Assembly: GCA_030424595.1 (NCBI GenBank)
Contig: JAUHWG010000012.1
Coordinates: 1-64,000 of the forward strand
Reading direction: 5' to 3'
Length of the DNA stretch: 64,000 nucleotides
Origin: Polyangia bacterium
GTDB taxonomy: Bacteria > Myxococcota_A > Polyangia > Nannocystales > Nannocystaceae
Shown here: positions 28,401 to 36,629 of the stretch, in pieces
How the letters are laid out: each line of letters begins with the position of its first letter
Numbering within the stretch: position 1 is the first letter of the stretch
Translations under genes and position numbers: made by a program
The notes under the pieces: model-generated
Databases searched by the model: none
What the model was told of the DNA's origin: nothing
What the model saw: the letters and a program-made list of their open reading frames with translations, nothing else

Positions 28401-29367
28401 GCGACGTCTCGCCGCCGGCGAGGCCGAGGCGGCGGAGGATCTCTCCGGCCATCGGCCGCTTGGTCGGATCGCGCGAGAGCAGGTCGAGGCAGAGCCCCTC
28501 GAGATCCGCCGGCGCGTCAGCGACGATCTCGGAGGGTGGCTTGGGATCGCGCTCCTGCTTGGCGAGGAGCATCGTCAGCCCCTTGCCGCGGAAGGGCAGC
28601 TCGCCGGTCAAGGCCAGGTAGGCCATCACCCCGACCGCGTACCAGTCGCTCGCCGCCGACGCCTCGCCGCCGCCGGCCTGCTCAGGCGAGATGTAGGCCG
28701 GCGTCCCGACCATGTCGCCGCTCGACGAGCGCATGGTCTCGACGACAGACTCGGAGACCAGGCCGAAGTCGAGGAGCACGACCCGCCCCTTGACGTTGAC
28801 GAGGACGTTCGAGGGCTTGATGTCGCGGTGGAGCTTGCCCGCGGCGTGGATCGCCCCGAGGCCGCCGGCGAGCTGACGGAGGGCGGAGCGCAGGCGCTCG
28901 AAGAGCATCGGCCGCTGCTCGGGATCGTCGGCGTCGCGGCCGCGGACGAACTCGACGAAGTCGACCCCGTCGACGAACTCCATCGTGAAGAAGATCTGCT
29001 CGCCCTCCGAGAAGAGCTCGTGGAGGGTGATCAGGTTGGGGTGACTGACGTCGGCGAGCGCCCGGAACTCCCGCTTGAAGCGGTAGAGGGCCAGCGGTGA
29101 GACGCCGAGGAGCGTCTTGAGGGCGACCCACTCGTCGCGCTCGCGGTCGAGGGCCTCGTAGACCACCCCCATCCCGCCCGCGCCGAGGCGACGACGGATG
29201 CTAAAGCGCTTGTTGCTCGCGAAGTCGAGGAACTGGAGGTTGTCGCCGTGGACCGGAGTCTTGGCGTCGGCCTCCCCCGAGTCGGTCCGCGACTCCGTAG
29301 ACCCGGAGTCCCCGTCCCGGGCCCAGGTCAACGAGGCCGACCCCGCGCTGTCGCTCCTTCTGCTCAC
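25471..29367 (-). CDS. Ser/Thr kinase-AAA ATPase-TPR regulator (PknK-like), about 1298 aa
   Basis: Second giant regulator of the same plan as the one at 16164. An Asp/Glu/Ser-rich leader (about 60 aa) precedes an intact kinase domain: GAGGMG loop, VALKTL lysine, HRDIKPSN from residue 180, DFGL, and YISPEQ. Then come a STAND-type ATPase with Walker A GRSGMGKT (about 359-366) and HIDDLQWGDRDS, and a long TPR-like helical C-terminus. Segments such as GRCYERESV, ALDSLIDSL and MPRDILALARVFPVL recur almost word for word in the other protein, so these are paralogues. The start is uncertain; I chose GTG 29367, but an earlier in-frame ATG (29469) exists. Its stop lies 14 bp from the NAT-like stop (convergent). 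Confidence 0.92.
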   Translation of the reverse strand: MSRRSDSAGSASLTWARDGDSGSTESRTDSGEADAKTPVHGDNLQFLDFASNKRFSIRRRLGAGGMGVVYEALDRERDEWVALKTLLGVSPLALYRFKREFRALADVSHPNLITLHELFSEGEQIFFTMEFVDGVDFVEFVRGRDADDPEQRPMLFERLRSALRQLAGGLGAIHAAGKLHRDIKPSNVLVNVKGRVVLLDFGLVSESVVETMRSSSGDMVGTPAYISPEQAGGGEASAASDWYAVGVMAYLALTGELPFRGKGLTMLLAKQERDPKPPSEIVADAPADLEGLCLDLLSRDPTKRPMAGEILRRLGLAGGETSLVEVGPGDTLFVGREYHLRLLREAYDATHRGRPVAIQVYGRSGMGKTALVSRFLASLRHSDGAIVLTGRCYERESVSFKALDSLIDSLCHYLMRLPDARAAELMPRDILALARVFPVLQRVQAVAEAPRRATEIPDPRELRRRAFAALKELLARIADRRSLVLHIDDLQWGDRDSAVALADLLRPPDAPALFLILSYRSESLATSTLFRSLIEHSRDEIDIRELEIGPLAIDEAAELAQAWIGRAARQGGAEQGGPLRVRARQIAREAEGCPLFVNELVRHAAAGGVAQFKRGGEVLLEQVIEARLDRVGPEARRLLETIAIFGGPLEQRLALDAAGIEDEARSTITALRSEHLIQTHTDNDVPMVETFHDRVREIVRSRLGSDELKLRHRRLAFAMEKAGEYDSDTLAVHFREAGEWERAGDYAQLAADAAAEALAFDRAARLYRLALELKPHSDPRRSELLCTLADALANGGRGGRAAKIYLEAADMATAEMALDLRRRAAEQYLRAGHVADGLGALRVVAAAVGAELPGNQRSAITSLVLERMRLRLRGIGFREKGPGEIAASDRVKLSVFRSIASGMSSIDPAISALFHTRHLNLALKSGHAYEAACGLATEVGYVSLSGVKNAARTERIATAAQALVQKVENPFPRAILAMFRGCAAFNIGRWQDSVGLFERAEEVYRNECVGVSYEITLTSAFRLVALFFLGRISELGERLNVGVIEARERDDTWGEITLLAGPQNVYWLVQDDPDRARNELIQASSRWSEGGYAMQRLWTFIAHVHIDLYSFEGLTAWHRLSRRWDNLTRSAAWQTQWYRVIFTFLRASAALSVLRGGKGVIEHEGLHALIAEDRHSLEGEKALWARPLADLIGAGLASARRDRKAAIADLRSAEQGFRAVDMALYAAVARRLCGFLTGGEQGEEMIASADAYLAEEGIINPDGITRMIAPGIQSAASRSSMTASVDAELKRPGGDFPV

Positions 29368-29526
29368 CTCTGCCCGTCCCTTATACGCTCGCGAGGGGAA
29401 GTACGGGCGACCAGACGCCCGCAACCCGCACGCCGGGCTGGGAGCGGGCAAACATGTGAGGTCGCGCAACTACGACCCCCTACGAGCCCGTCCCGAGCCA
29501 CCTTCGGCCGTGCTACGGCTGAGATC

Positions 29527-30741
29527 ATGCGTTTTGATGAGGCCCATACGCCCGTGATCGTCGCCGCTGTGCGCACGCCGATCGGTCGCTTCCGCGGGGC
29601 GCTCGCCGAGGTCCGCCCCGACGACCTCGCCGCCCACGCGATCCGAGCGATCGCCGAGCACAACCCCGCGGCGATGGAGCAGCTCGAGGATGTGTACTTC
29701 GGGGCCGCCAACCAAGCCGGCGAGGACAACCGCAACGTCGCTCGCATGGCCGCGCTCCTCGCGGGCCTGCCGGTCGAGACCCCCGGGGTCACCGTCAACC
29801 GCCTCTGCGGCTCGGGCATGGAGGCGATCCTCCAGGCCGCCAAGGCGGTGATCAGCGGCGAAGGAGAGGTCTACATCGCCGGCGGCGTCGAGAGCATGAC
29901 CCGCGCCCCCTACGTCCTGCAGAAGGCCACCCGCGCCTTCGACCGCGGGGCCCAGCTCCACGACACCGCCCTCGGCTGGCGGATGATCAACCCGGCGATG
30001 CAGCGCCTCTACCCGATCGAGGGCCTCGGCTTGACCGCCGAGAACGTCGCCGAGCGCTACCACATCTCCCGCGAAGACCAGGACGCCTGGGCCTACGAGA
30101 GCCACCAAAAGGCGATCACCGCCCAGGACGACGGCTGGTTCGACAACGAGATCGTCCCCGTCGACATCCCCCAGCCCCGCGGCGCCGATCCTATCCGGGT
30201 CCGCGTCGACGAGTCGGTCCGCCGTGACACGTCGATGGAGAAGCTGGCCAAGCTACGCCCGGTCTTCAAGGCCGACGGCACGGTCACCGCTGGCAACGCC
30301 TCGCCGCTCAACGACGGCGCCGCGGCCCTCTTGATCACCAGCCTCCGCCAGGCGCACAAGCTCGGCCTGCGACCGATGGCTCGGATCGCCGCCTGGGGCC
30401 ACGCAGGCGTCCACCCCAGCGTCATGGGTATTGGCCCCGTCCCGTCGAGCCGGAAGGCCCTCGCCCGCGCCGGGATCGACCCCTCAAAGGTAGATGTCGC
30501 CGAGCTCAACGAGGCCTTCGCCAGCCAGACCCTCGCGTCGATCCGCCAGCTCAACCTGGACCCCGCGAAGGTCAACCCTGGCGGCGGCGCGATCGCCCTC
30601 GGACACCCCCTCGGCTGCTCTGGCGCCCGGATCGTCTGCACCCTCGCCCACGGCCTCCAGCAGGCCCACGGCACCTGGGGCCTGGCGTCGATGTGCATCG
30701 GCGTGGGCCAAGGGATCGCCTGTGTGCTCGAGAGCACATAG
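29527..30741 (+). CDS. Acetyl-CoA acyltransferase, PcaF-like thiolase
   Basis: Thiolase of 404 aa with Cys94 in NRLCGSGME, His360 in ALGHPLGCSG and Cys390 in MCIGVGQGIA. The internal segment ESMTRAPYVLQKA followed by DTALGWRMINPAM and the GVGQGIA ending resemble 3-oxoadipyl-CoA thiolases more than fatty-acid FadA enzymes, so it may act on 3-oxoadipyl-CoA or a similar substrate; biosynthetic acetoacetyl-CoA formation is an alternative. The ATG at 29527 has only a weak Shine-Dalgarno sequence. It is divergent from the kinase (160 bp) and has no pathway partner beside it. Confidence 0.93.
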   Translation: MRFDEAHTPVIVAAVRTPIGRFRGALAEVRPDDLAAHAIRAIAEHNPAAMEQLEDVYFGAANQAGEDNRNVARMAALLAGLPVETPGVTVNRLCGSGMEAILQAAKAVISGEGEVYIAGGVESMTRAPYVLQKATRAFDRGAQLHDTALGWRMINPAMQRLYPIEGLGLTAENVAERYHISREDQDAWAYESHQKAITAQDDGWFDNEIVPVDIPQPRGADPIRVRVDESVRRDTSMEKLAKLRPVFKADGTVTAGNASPLNDGAAALLITSLRQAHKLGLRPMARIAAWGHAGVHPSVMGIGPVPSSRKALARAGIDPSKVDVAELNEAFASQTLASIRQLNLDPAKVNPGGGAIALGHPLGCSGARIVCTLAHGLQQAHGTWGLASMCIGVGQGIACVLEST

Positions 30742-30803
30742 TCGTGCGTCCGCGACCTCTGCGGACTTGGACGAATAGAGCCAGTCCGCAATAGTCGCAG
30801 CCT

Positions 30804-31427
30804 ATGCGCTCGCTGCCGACCTTCCCCCTGGCCCTGGCCCTCTCCTTGGCCCTGCCCTTCGCCCTCTCGAGCTCCGGCTGCGCCGGCGACGACTCGGCGA
30901 GCACAGCCTCGGACACGCAGACGACCAACGAGACGAACGCGACCGGCACCGCCAGCGACAGCGACAGCGAGACCGGCAACGTCGACGTCAAGACGCAGCT
31001 GTGCGGCACCGGCGACAAGGCCGAGGGATCGGGCGCGAACCTCATGGAGAAGTGGGGCGCGCCCTGCACCAGCAACGACGATTGCGTCGCCCTCGCCGGT
31101 GAGGGCGCCGAGTGCCTCGAGAACATCCTCGACATCTACCTCCTCCCGCAGGGCTACTGCTCCAAGCCCTGCTCGCTGCCGAACAGCGACACGCAGTACG
31201 TCGACAACGACCCGATGTGCGGCGACGGGATGACCTGCCTCGGCGCGGTCGGCTTCTTTGAGACCTGCGCCCTGCCCTGCACCAGCGACGACGAGTGTCA
31301 GCGCGACGGCTTCAGCTGCCAGCTGCTCCCGCAGATCGGCGCCGAGGGAGATCCCAAGTTCTGCCTGATGAACTACGAGTGCACCCTCTCGTGCATCGAC
31401 GATCCGACGCAGATGGGCTGCTCGTAG
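30804..31427 (+). CDS. Cys-rich lipoprotein, 207 aa
   Basis: The lipoprotein signal MRSLPTFPLALALSLALPFA ends in SSSGC (lipid Cys at residue 26). It is followed by a Ser/Thr/Asp/Glu linker (about 28-60) of the kind common in this genome. The mature domain contains 16 or so cysteines in a spaced pattern (CTSNDDC, CLENI, GYCSKPC, MCGDGMTC, CALPCTSDDEC, CQLL, CTLSC), suggesting disulfide-rich modules similar to those seen in many Nannocystis and Plesiocystis surface proteins. No enzymatic motif. Function unknown; surface exposure inferred. Confidence 0.85.
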   Translation: MRSLPTFPLALALSLALPFALSSSGCAGDDSASTASDTQTTNETNATGTASDSDSETGNVDVKTQLCGTGDKAEGSGANLMEKWGAPCTSNDDCVALAGEGAECLENILDIYLLPQGYCSKPCSLPNSDTQYVDNDPMCGDGMTCLGAVGFFETCALPCTSDDECQRDGFSCQLLPQIGAEGDPKFCLMNYECTLSCIDDPTQMGCS

Positions 31428-31441
31428 GCGAGGCTCCCGGG

Positions 31442-31475
31442 CGCGGAGCCACGGGTCCCCCGGCGCGGCTCCGCG
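31442..31475 (+). terminator. GC-rich hairpin after the Cys-rich lipoprotein gene
   Basis: CGCGGAGCC pairs with GGCTCCGCG (9 bp perfect, 16-nt loop), 15 bp past the stop. No T-run follows, so intrinsic termination is doubtful. Confidence 0.3.
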
Positions 31476-31504
31476 GCGGTGATGACTAGGCGAGCGCGAG
31501 GCCG

Positions 31505-32467
31505 ATGACAGTTCTCCTCGACGGTGCGATGGGGACCGAGCTCGAGCGTCGCGGCGCGCGGATGGAGCTGCCGCTCTGGTCTGCGCGCGCGCTCCTCGAC
31601 GATCCGGCGCTGGTCCGGACGATCCACGCCGACTACCTCGGCGCCGGCGCTCAGGTCATCACGACCAACACCTTCCGCACCCACGCGCGAGACCTGCGAA
31701 GCGGCGGTCTCGAGCATGAGGCGAGCCGCCTGACCCGGCTCGCGGTCAAGCTCGCCCGCGAGGCCCGTGAGCGCTGCGCCGCCGCGGATCCGACCGCGGC
31801 CCGCTCCGCGATCGCCGGATCGATGAGCCCCCTGGAGGACTGCTTCGCCCCGGAGCGCTCGCCGGTCCGCAAGAGGGCGCTCCCCGAGCACCGAGAGATC
31901 GCCCACGACCTGGCCGAGGCCGGCGTCGACCTCCTGCTCATCGAGACCATGGGGCGGATCGACGAGTGCCTGGCCGCGATCGAGGCCGCCGCGACCACGG
32001 GCGTGCCGGTCTGGCTGAGCGTCGTCGGCCGCAGCGACGGCCACCTCCTCGGCGGGGAGTCCTTCGACGAGCTCGTCAGGGCCCTGGCGGGGGCGCCGGT
32101 CTCCGCCCTCCTCGTCAACTGCACGCAGCTCGCCGACCTGCCGACCGTGCTGCCGGCCTTCCTCCGCGCGACGCGGAGCGCCGCGCCCCCCCTCGCCCGC
32201 GGCCTCTTCCCGCACACCGGCTACAGCGACCCGGTCCGCGGCTGGCAGACCCATACCGTCGACGCGGAGGGCTTTGCCGACGCACTGCGGACGACCCTGG
32301 AGGACCACCCCGAGCTCGACCTGCTCGGCTCCTGCTGCGGCTCAACCCCGCTGTGGACCGCGCTCCTCGCAGCCTCCGTCCACCCCGACGCCGCCGCGCG
32401 GGCCCGCGGCTTTGACGAGCTCGACCGGCTCCTCGGGCGCCCGCCGGGGACGTGCGCCTCGGCGTAG
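31505..32467 (+). CDS. Homocysteine S-methyltransferase-family protein
   Basis: 320-aa TIM-barrel protein of the betaine/S-methylmethionine:homocysteine methyltransferase family. It opens with LLDGAMGTELERRG (family start) and has ITTNTFRTH, VNCTQL with the first zinc Cys, and LLGSCCGSTP with the two adjacent zinc Cys that bind homocysteine sulfur. The methyl donor cannot be read from sequence. It lies between a lipoprotein gene and manC, with 33 bp to manC, so weak operon linkage to GDP-mannose synthesis is possible but not obviously meaningful. Confidence 0.88.
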   Translation: MTVLLDGAMGTELERRGARMELPLWSARALLDDPALVRTIHADYLGAGAQVITTNTFRTHARDLRSGGLEHEASRLTRLAVKLAREARERCAAADPTAARSAIAGSMSPLEDCFAPERSPVRKRALPEHREIAHDLAEAGVDLLLIETMGRIDECLAAIEAAATTGVPVWLSVVGRSDGHLLGGESFDELVRALAGAPVSALLVNCTQLADLPTVLPAFLRATRSAAPPLARGLFPHTGYSDPVRGWQTHTVDAEGFADALRTTLEDHPELDLLGSCCGSTPLWTALLAASVHPDAAARARGFDELDRLLGRPPGTCASA

Positions 32468-32500
32468 AGCGATCCTCCGCGACCTGCTAGCGTCCCGCCG

Positions 32501-33715
32501 ATGTCCGAACGCTTCGTCCTGGTGATGGCGGGCGGCAGCGGCAGTCGGCTGTGGCCGGCCTCGACCGCGGCCCGTCCCAAGCACCTCCTCGGCACCCACC
32601 CCGAGGCCCCGACCCTGCTCGACGCGACCCTCAGCCGCGCCCGCGCCTGGGTCGGCGACGGGCGGATCTGGGTGATCACCACCGCCGCCCAGCGGCCCGC
32701 CATCGTCGCCGCCCACCCGGAGCTGCCGGCGGAGCAGATCCTCGCCGAGCCCTGCGGTCGCAACACCGCGCCGGCGATCGCCTTCGCCCTCCTCCACCTC
32801 CGCGCCTACCTCGACGAGCGGGGCATCGCCCCCGACCGGGCCGTCGTCGTCGCCCTCCCCGCCGATCACCACATCGCAGACCCCGAGGCCCTCGAGCGCG
32901 CCCTCGAGCGCGCGAGCGACCACGCGCTCGACGAGCAGATCATCGTCACCCTCGGGATCGAGCCGACCCGACCGGACACCGGGTACGGCTACATCGAGCG
33001 GTCCGAAGCGGCGCGCCCCGGGACCCCCCCGATCCAGCCACCGATCCAGCCACCGATCCAGCCACCGATCCAGCCACCGACCCAGCCACCGATCCAGCCA
33101 CCGATCCAGCCACCGATCTGCCCACCGATCTACCCGGTCCGCCGCTTCGTCGAGAAGCCCGACGAAGAGCGGGCGCGCTCGTTCCTCGAGAACGGACGCT
33201 TCCTCTGGAACGCCGGGATCTTCGTCCTTCCGGTCGCCGGGGCCCTCACGGCCTTCAACAAGCACGCCCCGGAGATCGCCGCCGCCCTCTCCCCGGTCTC
33301 AGCAGCGCTCCGCTCCGGTGACGCCGCAGCCGTCGACCGGGCGAGCGAGACAGCCTACGCCGCCGTCCCCTCGACGCCGATCGACATCGCCGTGATGGAG
33401 AAGCTGGCGCGCCTCGACGTCCTCCCGGTCAAGCTCGGCTGGAACGACCTCGGCTCCTGGGCTGCGATCCACGGGGTCAGCGAGGTCGACGGCGATGACA
33501 ATGCGCTCCTCAGCGACCGCGCTGGATCGATCGACGCGATCGACTGCGAAGGCTCGCTGGTCTGGTCCGAGGGGGTCGAGGTCGTCGCCATCGGCCTTCG
33601 CGGCCTCGCCGTCATCGCCAGCGACGGCAAGCTCTTGGTCTGTCCGATCGAGCGGGCCCAGGAGGTCCGCGAGGCGGCCCGGCGCTCGGCGCTTCGGGCC
33701 AAGGCGAAGGGCTAG
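32501..33715 (+). CDS. manC: Mannose-1-phosphate guanylyltransferase with Pro-Pro-Ile-Gln repeat insertion
   Basis: Makes GDP-mannose from GTP and mannose-1-phosphate for surface polysaccharides. The nucleotidyltransferase motifs are intact: VMAGGSGSRLWPAS (8-21) with PKHLL, EPCGRNTAPAIA, ALPADHHI, TGYGYIE, RRFVEKPD, FLWNAGIFV and WNDLGSW. Between GYGYIERSEAARPG and YPVRRFVEKPD sits a low-complexity insertion from about residue 177 to 212, encoded by a 12-bp minisatellite and giving repeated PIQP units. The family normally has a short loop here. The protein is 404 aa without the C-terminal isomerase domain of bifunctional enzymes. Copy-number change would leave the frame intact. Confidence 0.93.
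   Translation: MSERFVLVMAGGSGSRLWPASTAARPKHLLGTHPEAPTLLDATLSRARAWVGDGRIWVITTAAQRPAIVAAHPELPAEQILAEPCGRNTAPAIAFALLHLRAYLDERGIAPDRAVVVALPADHHIADPEALERALERASDHALDEQIIVTLGIEPTRPDTGYGYIERSEAARPGTPPIQPPIQPPIQPPIQPPTQPPIQPPIQPPICPPIYPVRRFVEKPDEERARSFLENGRFLWNAGIFVLPVAGALTAFNKHAPEIAAALSPVSAALRSGDAAAVDRASETAYAAVPSTPIDIAVMEKLARLDVLPVKLGWNDLGSWAAIHGVSEVDGDDNALLSDRAGSIDAIDCEGSLVWSEGVEVVAIGLRGLAVIASDGKLLVCPIERAQEVREAARRSALRAKAKG
33029..33136. repeat. 12-bp minisatellite inside manC
   Basis: Seven head-to-tail copies of CCGATCCAGCCA at 33029-33112 (the fifth has C for T), followed by two degenerate units (33113-33136). Each unit encodes four residues, so expansion or contraction is in frame. Confidence 0.95.
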
Positions 33716-33736
33716 GCGCGAGGTGTTCTCGGGCGG

Positions 33737-33794
33737 CGACCTTCGTCCGCTCATCGCCGACGAGACCAGCGGCGCCGAGCCAGGGCGAAGGTCG
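33737..33794. repeat. Long-range inverted repeat between manC and the patatin gene
   Basis: CGACCTTCG at 33737-33745 is matched by CGAAGGTCG at 33786-33794, 9 bp perfect, in the 142-bp convergent gap. A long-loop terminator for either gene is possible. Confidence 0.35.
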
Positions 33795-33857
33795 TCCCCT
33801 AGCGACGGGGCACTCCCGAGGGATGAGGTGGACAGCCGGAGAACGTCGCGACCGCCG

Positions 33858-34757
33858 CTAGGCGGACACCGAGGCCCCTGTCTCAGCCCGCCGAGGCCGG
33901 CCGAGAAAGCGGCCGAGGATCGGCTCGTGATGGGCCGCCTCGCGGAGCCCCATCGCGTAGGTCGCCTCAGCGAGATCGGAGCGGGTGTAGTCCCAGCACT
34001 CGCAGGGGACCCTCTGCGTCGGCGCGAGGTAGAGCCGCGCACCGCGACGGCCGAGCACCTCGTCGGGATAGGGTCGCGAGAGGAGCACCAGGTTGCGCTC
34101 GATCCCAGGCGTGTCCTCGACGATCCACGCCGGGACGTTGTCGATCACCCCGCCGTCGATCAGCGCCTGACCGCGGAACTGACCGATCGGGGTGAAGGGA
34201 GGCGTCGACGACGAGGCGAGGATCAACGCCGCGAGCTCCTCGGCGCTCTCGCAGGTCCGTGCGTCGACGATGACCGGGCGAAAGCCGAGGCGACGGCCGA
34301 AGGTCGGGTGGACGAGACCGTTCTTCAGCGATTTTTCCAGGGCGTAGGCGCTGAAGCCGAGCACGGTCCCGAGCCCCGGCGGCATCGGCGAGGGCGGAGC
34401 CGCGGCGAGCACGAGGATCGGGAAGGGCGTCGCCCGAAGTCGCTCGAGCGCCTCCGGGTCCTCGAAGGCGTGGAGGAGCGTGTCGCGATAGACCTCCCCG
34501 TGCGGGGCGATCGGCTGGCCGCGGAGGACACGCCCAGGGTCGAGGTTTCGCGAGACCGGCCGCCGGCGCAGGTGCCAGAACTCGCGGGCGCTCTTCGATC
34601 GCCCGGAGAAGTGGAGGCAGAGCATGCAGGCGCCGGCGCTGACACCCGCGACCGCCGCCAGGCGCGGCTCTAGGCGCGTCGCCCAGCGCTCGACCAGCGC
34701 GAGGTTGTAGAGCGTCCGGTTTCCACCGCCCGCCAGGGTAAGGCCGAGGTCACGCAT
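33858..34757 (-). CDS. Patatin-like phospholipase
   Basis: 299-aa patatin fold hydrolase with a Ser-Asp dyad. It has the oxyanion segment LAGGGNR (8-14), the nucleophile elbow GVSAGA with Ser40, and DGGVIDN carrying the catalytic Asp. No signal peptide is visible, so it is a cytosolic lipase or effector. Substrate (phospholipid or other acyl ester) unknown. It stands alone, convergent with manC, and its start is 100 bp from the end of the next lipoprotein gene on the same strand. Confidence 0.92.
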   Translation of the reverse strand: MRDLGLTLAGGGNRTLYNLALVERWATRLEPRLAAVAGVSAGACMLCLHFSGRSKSAREFWHLRRRPVSRNLDPGRVLRGQPIAPHGEVYRDTLLHAFEDPEALERLRATPFPILVLAAAPPSPMPPGLGTVLGFSAYALEKSLKNGLVHPTFGRRLGFRPVIVDARTCESAEELAALILASSSTPPFTPIGQFRGQALIDGGVIDNVPAWIVEDTPGIERNLVLLSRPYPDEVLGRRGARLYLAPTQRVPCECWDYTRSDLAEATYAMGLREAAHHEPILGRFLGRPRRAETGASVSA

Positions 34758-34861
34758 CGCCGGCGGAGTCTAACAGCCCGCCAAGGCCGCGGCGGGCCCC
34801 CCTCGATGAGCGCAAACTCAGCGTCACGAAGGAGGGCAGCCCCGCGGCCGGGCGCCGCCCC

Positions 34862-35794
34862 TCAGGGCTTCGTCCGCATGACGACGACCTCGAGGTCGCC
34901 GTCCCCTGTGTCCTCGGACCATCGGGTCGCCCTCTCGACGGTGATCGACCACAGGCTCCCCCCCGCGAGCACGCCCTCCGCACCGGAGGGCAGCCAGACC
35001 TCTGCGTCCTGGTCCGCGAGCTTGACGGCGCCGCGCAGCGGCTCCCCTCCGCAGACGTAGCGGACGACCTCGGCGGTCAGCGGTGCGACCGTCGGCTGGA
35101 GGTACTCCTCCTCCCAATTGCCTTCGACGCCACCGCCGTAGAAGCCGATCGTGGTCGACGCGAGGACCAGCGCTCCTTTCTCGTCGACCACCCGGAGCAT
35201 CCTCCCGGAGAACACCTCAAAACCGAGGGCGACGCGATCCTCGACGGTCACCTCGTCGTCCACCGCCAGGTCGAGCTCCCCCGGGCCAGAGCGCTCGATC
35301 TGGAGGGTCGCGGTCACCGGCCCAAGCTCAGGATCCTCGCAGTCGAGCGAGACTTCGGTCGTCTCACCGACGTCGATCGACACAACCGTGCAGAGGGCGC
35401 TTTGGGTGGAGTCACAGCCCTCCTCCGACTCGCAGGCCTTCTCTTCGCTCCAGGTGATCGAGACGCTCGCCGTCGCGCCGCTCGAGTCACAGTCGTCCAG
35501 GCCGTCGGGGAGCACCGCCCCGCTATCGGTGGCGCCGTCGGTCTCGACGGTCGTGCCGCTCTCCGAGCTGCCCGTGGTCGTGCCGTCGCTCTCCGAGCTC
35601 TCCGAGCTGCTCGTCGTCGAGCTGCCGCTCTCGCCCTCGCTCTCTGTCGACTGAAAGTCGGTGATGTTGACAGTGCAGGCGGGCGTCAGCGCGATGAGGA
35701 GCGCGGCGAGGATCCGCGCCGCGCGAGTGGATGGGACGACGGTGCGCGAGATGTCCGCAGCGTCGCTAGTAGAATTAAGGTCGTATGAAGCCAT
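34862..35794 (-). CDS. Ser/Thr-rich lipoprotein, 310 aa, unknown function
   Basis: Start chosen at ATG 35794, preceded by GAGAGGAGC at the right spacing; the frame stays open further upstream without a start signal. An N-terminal stretch of about 25 residues precedes the hydrophobic ILAALLIALTPAC, whose final Cys is a lipobox candidate. A Ser/Glu/Thr/Gly linker (about 45-95) leads to a beta-rich domain with four Cys in two likely pairs and repeated hydrophobic strands. I do not recognise the domain. The unusually long n-region before the hydrophobic core is odd for a lipoprotein. Confidence 0.8.
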   Translation of the reverse strand: MASYDLNSTSDAADISRTVVPSTRAARILAALLIALTPACTVNITDFQSTESEGESGSSTTSSSESSESDGTTTGSSESGTTVETDGATDSGAVLPDGLDDCDSSGATASVSITWSEEKACESEEGCDSTQSALCTVVSIDVGETTEVSLDCEDPELGPVTATLQIERSGPGELDLAVDDEVTVEDRVALGFEVFSGRMLRVVDEKGALVLASTTIGFYGGGVEGNWEEEYLQPTVAPLTAEVVRYVCGGEPLRGAVKLADQDAEVWLPSGAEGVLAGGSLWSITVERATRWSEDTGDGDLEVVVMRTKP

Positions 35795-36050
35795 GGTTAT
35801 GCTCCTCTCTTCTCCGGCTTCGCGGGGTCCTGGCCTCGCCTCTTCGCTTTTTCTTGGGCGGGCATGATCGCACCCACCACGGGCGCCGCGGTCGGCCTCC
35901 GGGGTAGGCGATGAGACCCCACGACAGAGCGGTCTAGCGACGCACTCCGAGCCCGCTGCGCCGCCTCGCGGGGGCGAGCGCGGGCGAGCGCGGGCGATGT
36001 TCACCGCCTCATGGGGCCGCAGCTCAGCATCAAGAGCCCGCGCAGACTCC

Positions 36051-36629
36051 TCAACGATGCGGGAGCATCAGCGGCTTTTCGACCGTCGCCGCGAGCCCGT
36101 CTCCGCGCAGGATCGACAGGAGCTTGAGGGCAAAGTCAAAGCTCGTCCCCGGTCCACGGCTCGTGATCAGGTTGCCGTCGATCACCACAGCGCCGCTGCC
36201 TCGCTCGCCGTGCTCCATCACCCGGCTCTCGACCGAGGGGTGGCAGGTCATCCTTCGCCCGGCGAAGGCCTCGTGATGGCGGAGGGCCAGGGGAGCCGCG
36301 CAGATCGCCGCGACCATGGCGCCCGCCTCCTCCCGCGCGCGGAGCATGTGCCCGACCAGCTTGCTCGCGCACAGACGCCGCACCCCCTCGGCGCCGCCGG
36401 GGAGGACGAGCACCTCAAAGTCTCCGTCGACCTCGACCAGGCGCGAGTCCGGGCTCAGGTAGATCCCGCGCGAGCAACGGACTGGCGCGTCGTCGCCGAG
36501 CGAGGCGAGCACGACCTCGACCCCGCCGCGCCGGAGCACGTCGGCGGTGATCACCACCTCCATCTCCTCAGCTCCCTCGGCGAGGAGGAGCAGGGCCCGG
36601 GGCATGCGGATCGGCGCTTGTTCGTTCAT
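36051..36629 (-). CDS. DJ-1/PfpI-family protein (ThiJ/YajL-like)
   Basis: 192-aa class I glutamine-amidotransferase-like protein. The family nucleophile is Cys110 in AAICAAP, with the supporting Glu in AEGAEEME (18-24), LVLPGG and TCHPSVE, the pattern of DJ-1/YajL proteins. Those have been reported as oxidative-stress or glyoxal-detoxifying proteins, so a role in protecting against reactive carbonyls is possible. Its ATG overlaps the stop of the CoA-transferase gene (TGATG), so the two are translationally coupled. Nothing in the sequence fixes its substrate. Confidence 0.9.
   Translation of the reverse strand: MNEQAPIRMPRALLLLAEGAEEMEVVITADVLRRGGVEVVLASLGDDAPVRCSRGIYLSPDSRLVEVDGDFEVLVLPGGAEGVRRLCASKLVGHMLRAREEAGAMVAAICAAPLALRHHEAFAGRRMTCHPSVESRVMEHGERGSGAVVIDGNLITSRGPGTSFDFALKLLSILRGDGLAATVEKPLMLPHR

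Noticed and set aside
33029..33136. CRISPR-like regular repeats
   Set aside because: The units are contiguous 12-mers with no spacers, in frame inside manC.
35795..36004. Longer start for the Ser/Thr-rich lipoprotein (380 aa)
   Set aside because: The upstream 70 residues are Arg/Gly/Pro-rich without coding bias, and the Shine-Dalgarno sequence sits before the ATG at 35794.
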